Of a stretch of DNA of 11,789 nt, positions 1-7,899 are shown one piece after another; position 1 is the first letter of the stretch; every line of letters starts with the position of its first letter. A program made the translations under genes and the position numbers. The stretch covers positions 1 through 11,789 of the forward strand of contig JABYQS010000874.1 in assembly GCA_022592435.1 (NCBI GenBank), written 5' to 3'. The stretch is from Cerioporus squamosus. Taxonomy: Eukaryota > Basidiomycota > Agaricomycetes > Polyporales > Polyporaceae. Under the pieces are notes generated by a model. That model did no database searches. It was given only the letters and a program-made list of their open reading frames with translations, and was not told the origin of the DNA.

Positions 1-2
1 TG

Positions 3-221
3 CCTTACCTCGAGGCTTTCCGACGAGTAGTCTCGCGTTGGCCAGCCTGCCCGGCATCTATCCACCATGGCTTACCCTTCGCGACAAGCATGTCGACGGA
101 CGAGATCCTCTCGCGCGAGAAAGAACTCGTCAAGTTCTATGTACATACGTTCTTTGCTCAGTCCGGACGTGCTCCTATAGTGCCCCACCAGTTCCCGGCC
201 GGTGTACCAGACCCTGCTTAG
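3..221 (+). CDS. 3' end of an unrecognised gene, truncated by the window edge
   Basis: Frame 3 is open from the first bases to a TAG at 219-221, giving 72 residues without a start; the gene would begin outside the window. The second half has ordinary protein composition (MSTDEILSREKELVKFYVHT, then FFAQSGRAPIVPHQFP), with a charged helical stretch followed by a proline-containing tail. An internal ATG at 90 could start a 43-residue protein, but a terminal exon is more likely. I recognise no family. The overlapping frame at 38-244 is arginine- and cysteine-rich and looks like a shadow. Short stretches of TAAG-like repeats (about 242-258) and AT-richer DNA follow the stop, as expected of a 3' flank. 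Confidence is low because the open length is short. Confidence 0.35.
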   Translation, partial: PYLEAFRRVVSRWPACPASIHHGLPFATSMSTDEILSREKELVKFYVHTFFAQSGRAPIVPHQFPAGVPDPA

Positions 222-327
222 TTGAATCGATGGCAACTACATAGTTAGTAAGTAAGTAACGCGCTACTTGGGAAATGATGAGTCAGCTTGATCTCACATA
301 GAATGCAGACTTGATGTCCATAAGTAA

Positions 328-335
328 GTGATATA
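328..335. repeat. Left target-site duplication GTGATATA
   Basis: Eight bases directly abutting the left TIR, identical to 904-911 abutting the right TIR. Identity of the two copies suggests the insertion is not very old. Confidence 0.85.
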
Positions 336-903
336 TAGGGTGCGGGCAAATTGGTCTGGAGGTCTGCTTGACCGGTAATTCACACGGGATCCCCGACAAG
401 GCCAGATTTACCGAGGTAAATGACGGTTAATGAGACGGGCGCTTATCTGCTTAACTGAGCCGACTTTCGGCTGCTCCTGGTCGCCAACATCTGTAGAACG
501 GCCTAAAATATTGATGAGAGAGGTCCTCGATGTTGTTGGGGAATGCTCAGCCAGAGTTGAGCAACTGTAGTGGTGGATGGATGGGGATGCCGTCTGAGAA
601 TTGTCTGAGATACATATTGGCGCCCATGCAGCCCCCCCGAGACCTCAAGACGACATATATTGGCATCTCTGCCACCTTGTAATGCCAAAATTTTGGGGAG
701 ACTGCACGGACATTGGCTACAATGCGACACCGCCGGACGAGAGAGAGGATTGGATAGTCATCCTGACCGTGGCTTTGGTTAGTCTAATTTACCCTGATTA
801 ACATGGGCTTTTCGGCCCTTCTGAGATTGACAGGTAATTTACGGTAAATTACCCCTGTTAATTAGCACGGGGCTAATTAGCATTCCAAAATGCCCGCACC
901 CTA
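336..903. mobile_element. Non-autonomous hAT-type DNA transposon (MITE-like), 568 bp
   Basis: The left end reads TAGGGTGCGGGCAAATTGG (336-354). The right end (885-903), reverse complemented, reads TAGGGTGCGGGCATTTTGG, so 17 of 19 bases match. Immediately outside both ends lies the same octamer GTGATATA (328-335 and 904-911). An 8-bp target-site duplication with TIRs beginning TAGGG is the standard signature of the hAT superfamily. At 568 bp with no long ORF, no transposase is encoded, so the element must have been moved in trans. Internal frames (for example 601-801) show no transposase motif. The interior is AT-richer than its surroundings and has palindromic subterminal motifs. Family assignment rests on TSD length and TIR start only; P and Merlin elements can also give 8-bp duplications but usually have different termini. 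Confidence 0.88.
833..853. repeat. Perfect palindrome in the right subterminal part of the hAT element
   Basis: Arms GGTAATTTAC (833-842) and GTAAATTACC (844-853) are exact reverse complements around a single G. A related shorter palindrome, TTTACC-ga-GGTAAA, lies at 407-420 near the left end, and GCTAATTAGC, itself palindromic, at 872-881. hAT transposases commonly bind repeated subterminal motifs, so these could be such sites; that role is inferred. Confidence 0.6.
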
Positions 904-911
904 GTGATATA
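904..911. repeat. Right target-site duplication GTGATATA
   Basis: Second copy of the octamer, directly following the terminal CCCTA of the element. Confidence 0.85.
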
Positions 912-1139
912 AGTATCGCGCTCAACACGATGATACTTAAGCGTGGGTGAAAACTCCGCCGTGTGCGATTGCCAGTTGGCATCAAGTCCGACCTGTGCCG
1001 ACACGACTCTGAGTCTACATTCTCGGTCACGTCAGGTTGTCCTCCGCACCTACGCTGCCTCGATATACTTACCGCACTACCGCACAAGTCCCCTGGGTCT
1101 CCCTCACCCGCATCCATCGACCACACGGAGATTCCGAAC

Positions 1140-2298
1140 ATGCGCGACATGGCAGGACAGTCGAAGGTGCGTGAACAGTGGACTGAGTAAGTCTCCAATC
1201 CAAGCTTGCCTTGCTAATATCGTATGCGGCGTTGTTCAGACAGTCCCACCCCTCCTCCCATCGCCAGCGACAACTTGGTGTTGTCGCGAGGGCTCGAAAA
1301 TCTCTGATGATCTCGAGCCCTCCTCCCCTCTGTTTCCTGAACGCAAGAGTGCCCGTGGAGGACCCCAACACCACTCGCAAAGTCTCTTCGCAAAGCCATC
1401 AGTTGACGTCGGGGTTGGATCGCGACCCTCCTCCAGGTCAAAGCGTCGCACCTTTGTGCCGAACTGCTCCGCGCCCCCGCAATACTCCACCTCTCTCGCC
1501 TCTCTCAGCGACCATGCCCCCGCCTCGAGTTCTGCTCAACCTCTCCGACGTAGCCCGTGTATGTTTTGTCGCCACCTCGCTGCAACCACCTCCTCAAGAT
1601 CGTGAACGCGCTCGGCGACCCTGCGCGCGCGGTGGCAAGGATTTGGTTTGGATGTGTTATGGGCTCACGGAGGATGAGACCGTTGGAAAGCTCGTTGAGG
1701 TAGTAAGTGGTAACATTCTGAGATGACATGGCCGTTGACTAACAAAGCTATCTAGCGTCTGGCCTTCGTGTCGTGCGAGTTCCACAACACGTATGTCGAC
1801 GAGGAGCACCAATTGGGCGCAGAGAATCACCTGCGCCTCCTGGACAAGCTCATCAACCTCGAGCCTCCCCTCCCCCTGCAATATCTCGACCGATGTTCTC
1901 TCCTTCGTGCCAGTATCATCGTGGCCGAAGAAGATGCTATCCGCGCTGAAACCACCGAGTCCCTCGCGAGCACGCCGGGCTTAAAGATAGGCATCCAGTG
2001 TCCATCCGCTGCTCCTGCCGTCAACGCTCGGGCAGGTCCGATGGGTTCCGGCAGGACTGCGACCGACCCCATCGTCGTAGCCGACAGCGAGCCCGAACCG
2101 CGGGTGGCGTCCTCTAAGCGCAAGCGCAAGCATGCCATACGTCGAGAGGCTTCTGGAGAGGCAGTCGATGGCAGCAACGAGCGTGGACTGCTCGCCCGGG
2201 TTTCCGATGGCAGTCAGTCGGCCAACGATCGTTCTGCACACGCCACCAAGCGTCAGCGCGCCGGTCCCACCGATGACCAGTCCGCTCGTACGCAGTAG
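1140..2298 (+). CDS. Hypothetical nuclear protein, three exons, about 350 residues
   Basis: Proposed exons are 1140-1186, 1240-1702 and 1756-2298. Intron 1187-1239 (53 bp) is GTAAGT..TTCAG with a GCTAAT branch-like site; intron 1703-1755 (53 bp) is GTAAGT..CTAG with GACTAAC. Phases agree and the frame is open to TAG at 2296-2298. Exon 3 is the most convincing part: an acidic helical segment (FHNTYVDEEHQLGAENH, then LRLLDKLINLEP), then a disordered tail with DPIVVADSEPEP, which resembles a SUMO-interaction or acidic motif, and two basic clusters, SKRKRKHAIRR and ATKRQR, that look like nuclear localisation signals. The first part of exon 2 is proline/serine-rich and may be leader: an ATG at 1514 follows a CT-rich tract (about 1486-1510) typical of fungal 5' flanks and is a good alternative start. 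No enzymatic domain recognised. The hAT insertion ends about 230 bp upstream of the first ATG. Confidence 0.5.
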
Positions 2299-2502
2299 TC
2301 TGCTACATACGGTACAGTAATAGAATTTACCTCATCGTGTTCTTCTGTTTCGCTTATCCACCGGACGTTCGATCACAAAGCGGACCGTCGCGCTATGATG
2401 CAGATCCGGGGCCACTGCGCTTGGACAGAGTGCGCTTGGACGCACTTTGCAGTGGTCATATAGCCAGTGAAAGCCCCGCCCGCCGTTGGTGGCGTAGTGC
2501 AT
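2299..2502. other. Intergenic stretch between the hypothetical gene and the KDZ pseudogene
   Basis: It holds a short direct repeat, TGCGCTTGGAC at 2416-2426 and 2431-2441, bracketed by CCACTGC (2412-2418) and GCAGTGG (2449-2455), and a CATATA-like AT stretch near 2457. It would contain the promoter of the downstream gene and perhaps the left end of that transposon, but I see no clear terminal repeat or target-site duplication. Confidence 0.3.
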
Positions 2503-2983
2503 ATGAACATGGCTGTCTCCTCGACATGCCCCATCTGTCACCTCATCGTCCCAGTGCGCGCGACTGCTCTCAGCATGTTTAAAATGGCCCAGAAGGCCCG
2601 CGGCATCCGGGGTGGTATGGATTTACCCCCGAGTCCTCCGCGGCAGTCTTCGCTCAGAGTCGGGCCGAAGGGGAAGTTCCGCCTCGAAGAACGGTCGATA
2701 GAGGACAACACTCCACTACCACCAGCGAAACGCGCTCGCTTCGATTCTCATGCGAGTCCCTCCCAAGCTGACGCCGTCTGGACAGACGAGCCGTTGCCTA
2801 CGCCCTCTACGGAGCTGGATGACGGACCGTCGTCTGATGTCAACACCGCTACCGTGGCACCACCCGCTCAGCCTTCCGCGGAACACGGTCAGGCATATTA
2901 GCCTCCCGCAACGAAGAAGGCGGATTACAGGGTATGTTCCCTGTCAGAACCGTGACCCAACAGGCTTACTGACACGACTCTAG

Positions 2984-3579
2984 TCACCGTCAGAGCGTAT
3001 CAAGGAGTGGAAGCCCCATTTCGATGATCTTCTCGATGAGATGCTATGGCACGAACACGATGAGCGTGTCCAGACAGCGTCTCCCACCGCAGGATGCAAG
3101 GGCGCTGCGACGGTTTGGTGTCGCGAGTGCACGCAGCTGGCACCGATGTGCGAAGGCTGCATGGTTATCTCACATCGCAATCAACCTCTCCACGGGGTGG
3201 ACAGGTGAAACGGTTCTTACTTCGGACGGAGTGGCCTTGCAGAGCTCAGGTGCGTCATCAACCTCGGGCACGATGGCCAGCCGTGTCCCAACCTGCCTAA
3301 CCAACCGCCCAAACCCACCGACATCGTCATCGTGCACATGAACGGCGTCCATTAGTGCAAGTTGCAAGTGTGCCACGCCTCGATCGCCCGTCCCTCGTCA
3401 CCCAACTTATGCGCGTGGACATCTTCCCGGCCTCCCTCCATCACATCGAGACCGCTTTCACACACGAAGTCCTCAAGGCCTACGACCTGGTCTTCAACCT
3501 AGCGAAGGTCAGCACCCTTGATTTTGTGCGGTGGTTGGCTCGCCGAACCGACAATTCGGCGGCGCCTCAAGAGGTCCAG
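2984..3579 (+). other. CxC2 cysteine-cluster exon of the KDZ gene
   Basis: This exon holds the zinc-ligand-like pattern C-x7-C-x2-C-x6-C-x2-C followed by a histidine (HRNQPLH). The segment after the frameshift, in frame 1 from 3376, continues the family with LVTQLMRVDIFPASLHHIET and FVRWLARRTDN. Two nonsense codons (3206-3208, 3353-3355) sit where relatives normally have WN and a residue after GVH. The module is thought to bind nucleic acid or help target the transposase; that role is inferred from its fixed association with KDZ transposases. Confidence 0.75.
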
Positions 3580-4520
3580 GTACGTTCACCGCACCTTTGC
3601 GATAGGTCACTCTCTCTCCATTCACGTAGGATCGCTATCGAGACTTCCTATGGGCTGCACGCGTCCACAAATACCTCATAATGGTGAAACGGTCGGGACG
3701 CGCCCACGATATCGTACTTCCTGGACGTGATCCAGAGAACATCACGGTGCCGTGCCTGACGTGTCCCTGGCCCGACGTCAATCTCCCTTCGGATTGGGCA
3801 GAAGCTCCTCCACATCTCCGGTAAGATATATCCTTGCTCCTGGTTGGCTCCGTACTGACTGGCGCACACAGGTACCTGTACCGCATCATCTTCCACTGCG
3901 ATGGAAACCACAGCCTGAACAAGGGTTCGAAGCAGGATGATGTCCTCGACGTGCCACTCACTGACGGGCAAGGACCGTTCGTACGGAACAGCACGATGAA
4001 GCCATACCTCGACGCCAGATACAACGCCAAGAAGGTCAAGAAGAAACGCGTCGCCCGGAAGTCCACAGGCAAACGCAAGAAGGTCGACGAGAAGGAGAAC
4101 GTAGAACCTCCTGCGGAACCGACGGGTGAGTTCCGATCTCGCCCAGTACAAATTCTGTATTGCAGACTCACAGTCATTCCGTGCTAGATACCGACAAGCT
4201 CGTCTATATCAAGGGTCTCGTCATCCGCGCGACGCCTGTCATCCCGGACATGGAGACACCAGCCAAGCAGACAGAAGGGGGAAGCCATGAAGTGCCGGTA
4301 CGTACCTGCCACGCCCGCTGTGCACAGACAGCTGACCGTGACCAAAGTCATGCGCTCACAACGCCCGGGTAAAAGTGAGTACATGGACGTCAGCGGCGTT
4401 GTTGCCGTCACATGCAACCATCTCTTCGCCCTGCCCGGCGCTGTGGCTGACCTGCAGACCGTCGAGACGTAAGTACGCTCTCGTCTCAGTATTAGCTTGT
4501 TACTGATCCCACAAGCCCAG

Positions 4521-5171
4521 GTGGGAACACGGTGATTTCGCCGGTGGCCTCAGACTCGCTGTTCGCCTCCTAGAGATCGGTTTCACGTACGACGTCGTCT
4601 GTAGCTACATCAAGCACATCCTAGAGCGGTTCAAGGACTACCACCCTGATCTGCGGCCCGTGGTTGAGCGCATGAAGATGCTCCTGCCGAAGCTGCACAT
4701 CCACAGTCACAAAGAACTCTGCCAGGCTGTCTACGCTATCCCTTACGCGGAGGGCTTCGGTCACAACGACGGCGAAGGTATCGAGCGCTTCTGGGGAGGC
4801 AATGGTGACGCAGGGCGTCCAACCCGCGAGATGACTTCAGGTGCTCGGCAAGATTGCCTTGTGGCAGTCTTCAACTTCTGGAACTGGTGCAAGATTGAGT
4901 TGATGCGTAGGTCATCTATCCCGGACTATGTGGTCTCTACTGATCTCTACACAGCGTCATACCTTGGTCGCAAGCTTCTGGAGGCCTGTGTCATCCAGCG
5001 TCGCACAACACGGTACTTTGAAAGTCTCACTGCTCGTGTCGGCCCGAAGAAGGTCGCGGAGTGGCTCAAGGTCGAAGTAGACGATCAGGCACCCACCCCG
5101 CTCACCTGCCGCGCCAAGGAACAAGCCTTCTTGGAATCCCGTAACTGTCTTCGTCACGGAACAGACCGATC
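4521..5171 (+). other. Intact KDZ catalytic-core exon
   Basis: This is the longest undamaged exon, following the clear intron 4469-4520 (GTAAGT..CCCAG) whose phase-2 junction rebuilds a Thr codon. It reads WEHGDFAGGLRLAVRLLE, then the second catalytic Asp in TYDVVCSY, then PKLHIHSHKELC, GFGHNDGEGIERFWGG and PTREMTSGARQDCL. These are diagnostic of the family. The reading frame is open to TGA at 5173, which lies in the next intron, but the phase needed by the following exon implies a frameshift between about 5130 and 5150. Confidence 0.85.
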
Positions 5172-5835
5172 GTGAGTATCAGTTGCGCAGTCTTATACAC
5201 GCCTTCCTCATCGCATCATGTCGCAGTGCCTACAATGGAGAGAGCTCTTCAAGACCTCATCAAGGCCAACAAGGCCAAAGGTGGAACGCACGTCAACGAC
5301 GTCGTCTTGCGCATGCGCAGCGCGGCGGTCCTCTTCATCAAGGCCGGTGTGGACCTCCATCTGGAACTGTAAGTGCACCGGCTTCATCTCAGGGCTGCTC
5401 TGACGTCGTCGTGTTTCTTACAGACTGCATCTACGCTATGTCCGCGAGCACGAGAAACAGCAGCACGAAGTCTTGGACGACGGCCTCCTTTCGGTCACTT
5501 GGGACTCGTTTCGCAAGAAGCTTAAGCTGGAGTGTTGGCAAGGCGGGGCTGTGGGCGAGGACCTGCGCGAGGACGAGCACCGAATAGTCACGGGGCTGGG
5601 TAGCGCGCGGGACGTGCCTGATGCACAGCCACCCCACGCGAGGATGATCCCACGCGAGTGCCCGACATCGCCACCACATGCGAGAGGCCCGACTTTCTCG
5701 GAGTTGCTTCCGGCTCAGGAACCCGGGCGTCTGAAAGCCACCGTTGTGCCTGCTGCCTCTCTCGCTTGGCCTGCTCATCGCTCAGTCTTCGCTCATCGAC
5801 TCAGCTCTCCAATTGCAACTTTGTCACTCCACGTT

Positions 5836-6433
5836 ATGCCGCACTGGTCGCGCGTTGTCACCGGAAAGCAGTGGTTGGTGAGTCCGGAGACGAATGTCAG
5901 GTCAAGTTGCAATGTTTGATGTGGCTACTTGCAGATCGCCTTGTCGATATTCGCGAGCCGCGACGGGGAGAGGTTCCAGATAACATATGCCGAGTTTGTC
6001 GACGTAAGTTGAATGCTATCCTATTCGTCGTGTCACCCTGACCACTCGCAGTTGATGAAAGCTATGGAGTTTGTGCCGCACGAGAGCCAAGGTGGGGCCC
6101 TGCGCCCTCCGCGAGGGCACGGGGCATTGCCGGTACTGGTGTATGATGAGGTAGCTAATGTTGCTTCCTTGGTCGATTGCATCACTAAGAGTACTCAGAA
6201 CAATCGCGGCCTGGACAGCAACATGTCCTACCGTGCGCAGCAAGAGTAAGATAGCGGCTGGTGTAAGTGGATTGCTTTGCTGATCATTCCACAGGATCAA
6301 GCGGCAGCTGCGCGACGTGTACGGCATGAAATTCGCGGACTTCTGCGTCGACCGGACGCAGCAATGGGAGAACCCGGCCGACTCGAAGAACCCGGTGCCC
6401 ATAGTCGACATGGAGTTGGCGCTGGGCAAATGA
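5836..6433 (+). CDS. Small four-exon coding unit, hypothetical; possible tail of the KDZ gene
   Basis: Proposed exons are 5836-5877, 5935-6003, 6052-6245 and 6295-6433, about 147 residues. All three introns have good sites: GTGAGT..TTGCAG (57 bp), GTAAGT..TCGCAG (48 bp, CTGAC inside) and GTAAGA..CCACAG (49 bp). Phases agree through to TGA 6431-6433. The protein contains FQITYAEFVD, LMKAMEFVPHESQGG and near the end IKRQLRDVYGMKFADFCVD. The arrangement F..LM.AM.F....S.GG, then RLR..YG...F, loosely recalls a domain common in fungal hypothetical proteins that is sometimes linked to a HicA-like fold; this is a weak recollection. The same frame is open upstream to 5424, so splicing to the KDZ exons is also possible, although 5600-5835 reads like non-coding sequence. 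ATG 5836 was chosen only as the nearest in-frame start. Confidence 0.4.
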
Positions 6434-7371
6434 GACAGGATGAGTATAGTGTACGATTATCATGTAGCAAGTGCTTATGTTTTGTGCGGCGCAGGCGAGA
6501 GGTGGGTGGTCTTTTTTACGATGTGATTGCCAATGAGATACAGCGACAAGAGGACCGATTGCTGCTGCAACGAGGCCGAAATGAGCACAGCCATACGAAT
6601 TATCCAAGGTTGGACCGAGACTTGCACACAGGCTAGTTCGGTGTACTGACGAGCTCGGGGCCCTGTGTGTCATCCTCAATCTGACCCCGTAGCGAGTATA
6701 TTGCCCCGAAGCAGCGTGCCGGCAGAAGAGCATCGGCGTGTCACGAGGAGGATGAGTCTGTGGCGACGCAGGTAGGCTATTTGCGCCAATGCAGAGTGCT
6801 CCGCGTCGTGCTAACTTGCGGTTTGACCCGGCGATCCGCAGGAATGTCTCGGTTGGGCTGGTGCGCGGCAAGAACACTGAGTCCCGCCTATGCGACGGCT
6901 GAATGCTCGCCTACGTAAGTATCCAGCACCGACCGGTCTCCCTCCCCTCCCCATCCCTTCTGCTCTATGACAGGTTCTGTGCACCTCATACACTCCTTCT
7001 TACTGCTGCTACTTTTGTGAGCGTCGTACTGTACATCTTTGCCGTCCGTGGCTCCAAGTTCCCCGCACTCCAAGTTCGACCGGGGACCCTCATTCGATTT
7101 ATCTCGCTACCCCGCACTTCTCGCACACGCTCGGATGACTATCATAAGGTACGCCTTTGTATACTCCCTGGTATTGACGGCAAATTGCTGATGCATATAC
7201 ACATTTCTACTTCCAGTCAGGCGTCCGACTCGGCCTGAGGCATGCTCTCGGTCACCGGCTGTCTCCCCACGGTCACTTGGCTAGTCGCCGGTGCTGATCT
7301 CCGTCTCGCGAGGTATGCATATGGCAAATTCTGCTCTGCCTGCGTACTCATTGACTTCCGTTCTCGAAGCA
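6434..7371. other. No supportable gene; scattered exon-like fragments
   Basis: After the stop at 6431 the DNA turns briefly AT-rich (TATGTTTTGTG near 6475), compatible with a 3' end. ORFs here are short on both strands. Splice-like pairs occur, for example GTAGGC at about 6769 to CCGCAG at about 6840 and GTACGC 7149 to TTCCAG 7216 (68 bp), but the segments they join do not build a convincing protein. The 197-residue minus-strand frame at 6284-6877 overlaps the 3' exon of the preceding unit and lacks recognisable features. Confidence 0.3.
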
Positions 7372-7372
7372 G

Positions 7373-7481
7373 ATCTGGCTATTTTTCGACCATCCGGCGG
7401 AGCACTCCTTGCCGACGATGCCTTGGGTACGCGTATCGCCGCCGGACAAACATCAAGTTGTACGCAGTCATCGAGTCAATG
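7373..7481 (+). other. Exon-like coding fragment, unrecognised
   Basis: Flanked by CGAAGCAG (acceptor) and GTGAGT (donor at 7482), frame 2 reads IWLFFDHPAEHSLPTMPW and then VRVSPPDKHQVVRSHRVN. The hydrophobic/polar balance looks like genuine protein. Upstream joining in the matching phase meets a TGA near 7292, and downstream joining to the TAG-ending acceptor at 7549 gives a stop, so if this was an exon its gene is broken. No family recognised. Confidence 0.25.
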
Positions 7482-7766
7482 GTGAGTTCATGGCTTTGCT
7501 AAGGATGCTTGTGGAGCTGTTGACTTGACTCTTTATGTTCTATGTGGTAGGTTAGTCCTGGTTGGGTCTTCGCGCGGACTCCTGTGAACGTATGCATGAC
7601 GCCATGAGTAGCTCTTGAACGCGTCGTAGTCCGATCTATCTGGCGAGGTACGCGGTCAACTAGCATGGTTCCGAGCCCGCTCATGCCGGATAAGTGCAAC
7701 ATAGAGCTCGGTTTGTCAAAGCGTTCACGGCGTCTGACCCTGATACGTCGTCTGTAGCTATAGGCA

Positions 7767-7832
7767 GTAGAGTTCGCGCGCCGTTCGCAGTTCATCCTGG
7801 AGGACTGGTGGGCTCAGGCAACAGTCCGATAG
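7767..7832 (+). other. Exon-like coding fragment, unrecognised
   Basis: Following a CAG, the frame reads VEFARRSQFILEDWWAQ and ends at TAG 7830-7832. The tryptophan pair and amphipathic pattern suggest real coding ancestry, perhaps the same broken gene as 7373-7481. It is short, so chance is not excluded. Confidence 0.18.
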
Positions 7833-7881
7833 GATCTGCATTCTGTACGTCCCTCTCAGGACCCCGGCGATACTCGCCGAG

Positions 7882-7896
7882 GACTGACTGACTGAC
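7882..7896. repeat. Short GACT tetranucleotide repeat
   Basis: GACTGACTGACTGAC, almost four copies of GACT. A small simple-sequence tract without evident function. Confidence 0.6.
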
Positions 7897-7899
7897 GTA

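Larger units (their letters stand above)
2503..5600 (+). pseudogene. CxC2-type KDZ (Kyakuja-Dileera-Zisupton) transposase, degraded
   Basis: KDZ proteins are RNase H-fold transposases of fungal DNA transposons, often with an N-terminal CxC cysteine cluster. The N-terminal part (from ATG 2503, alternative 2509) has a CPIC pair, then a Pro/Ser-rich basic linker. SPSERIKEWKPHFDDLLDEM starts the CxC2 module at 2984; its cysteine codons are at 3095, 3119, 3128, 3149 and 3158, followed by SHRNQPLH, INLGHDGQPCP and VHMNGVH. CPWPDVNLPSDW (about 3750-3790) is another family landmark. Core landmarks are YLYRIIFHCDGNHSLNK (D codon 3900), SGVVAVTC, TYDVVCSYIKHI (D codon 4591), PKLHIHSHKELC and GHNDGEGIERFWG (E codon 4774), which I take as the DDE residues. 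The C-terminal FIKAGVDLHLEL fits the usual tail. Introns: 2932-2983, 3580-3629, 3821-3871, 4126-4165 (uncertain), 4469-4520, 5172-5226, 5369-5423. Lesions: TAG 2899, TGA 3206, TAG 3353, frameshift within 3371-3378, probable frameshifts near 4125, 4370 and 5130-5150. The 3' limit is uncertain. Confidence 0.85.

Noticed and set aside
3205..3241. A short intron that would remove the TGA at 3206
   Set aside because: It would delete NGSYF and following residues that match the CxC2 family, would be only 37 bp, and lacks a branch-like site; a Trp-to-stop change is simpler.
3635..4177. Minus-strand open frame of 180 residues over the KDZ gene
   Set aside because: It lies antisense to the clearly recognised KDZ exons and has no motif of its own; a shadow of GC-rich coding sequence.
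2301..6469. Possible terminal inverted repeat of the KDZ element: TGCTACAT at 2301-2308 and ATGTAGCA at 6462-6469
   Set aside because: Only 8 bp, found by looking for any match near the expected ends, and no target-site duplication flanks it; chance is adequate.
6284..6877. Minus-strand open frame of 197 residues
   Set aside because: Overlaps the phased 3' exon 6295-6433 on the plus strand, and is low in recognisable protein features.
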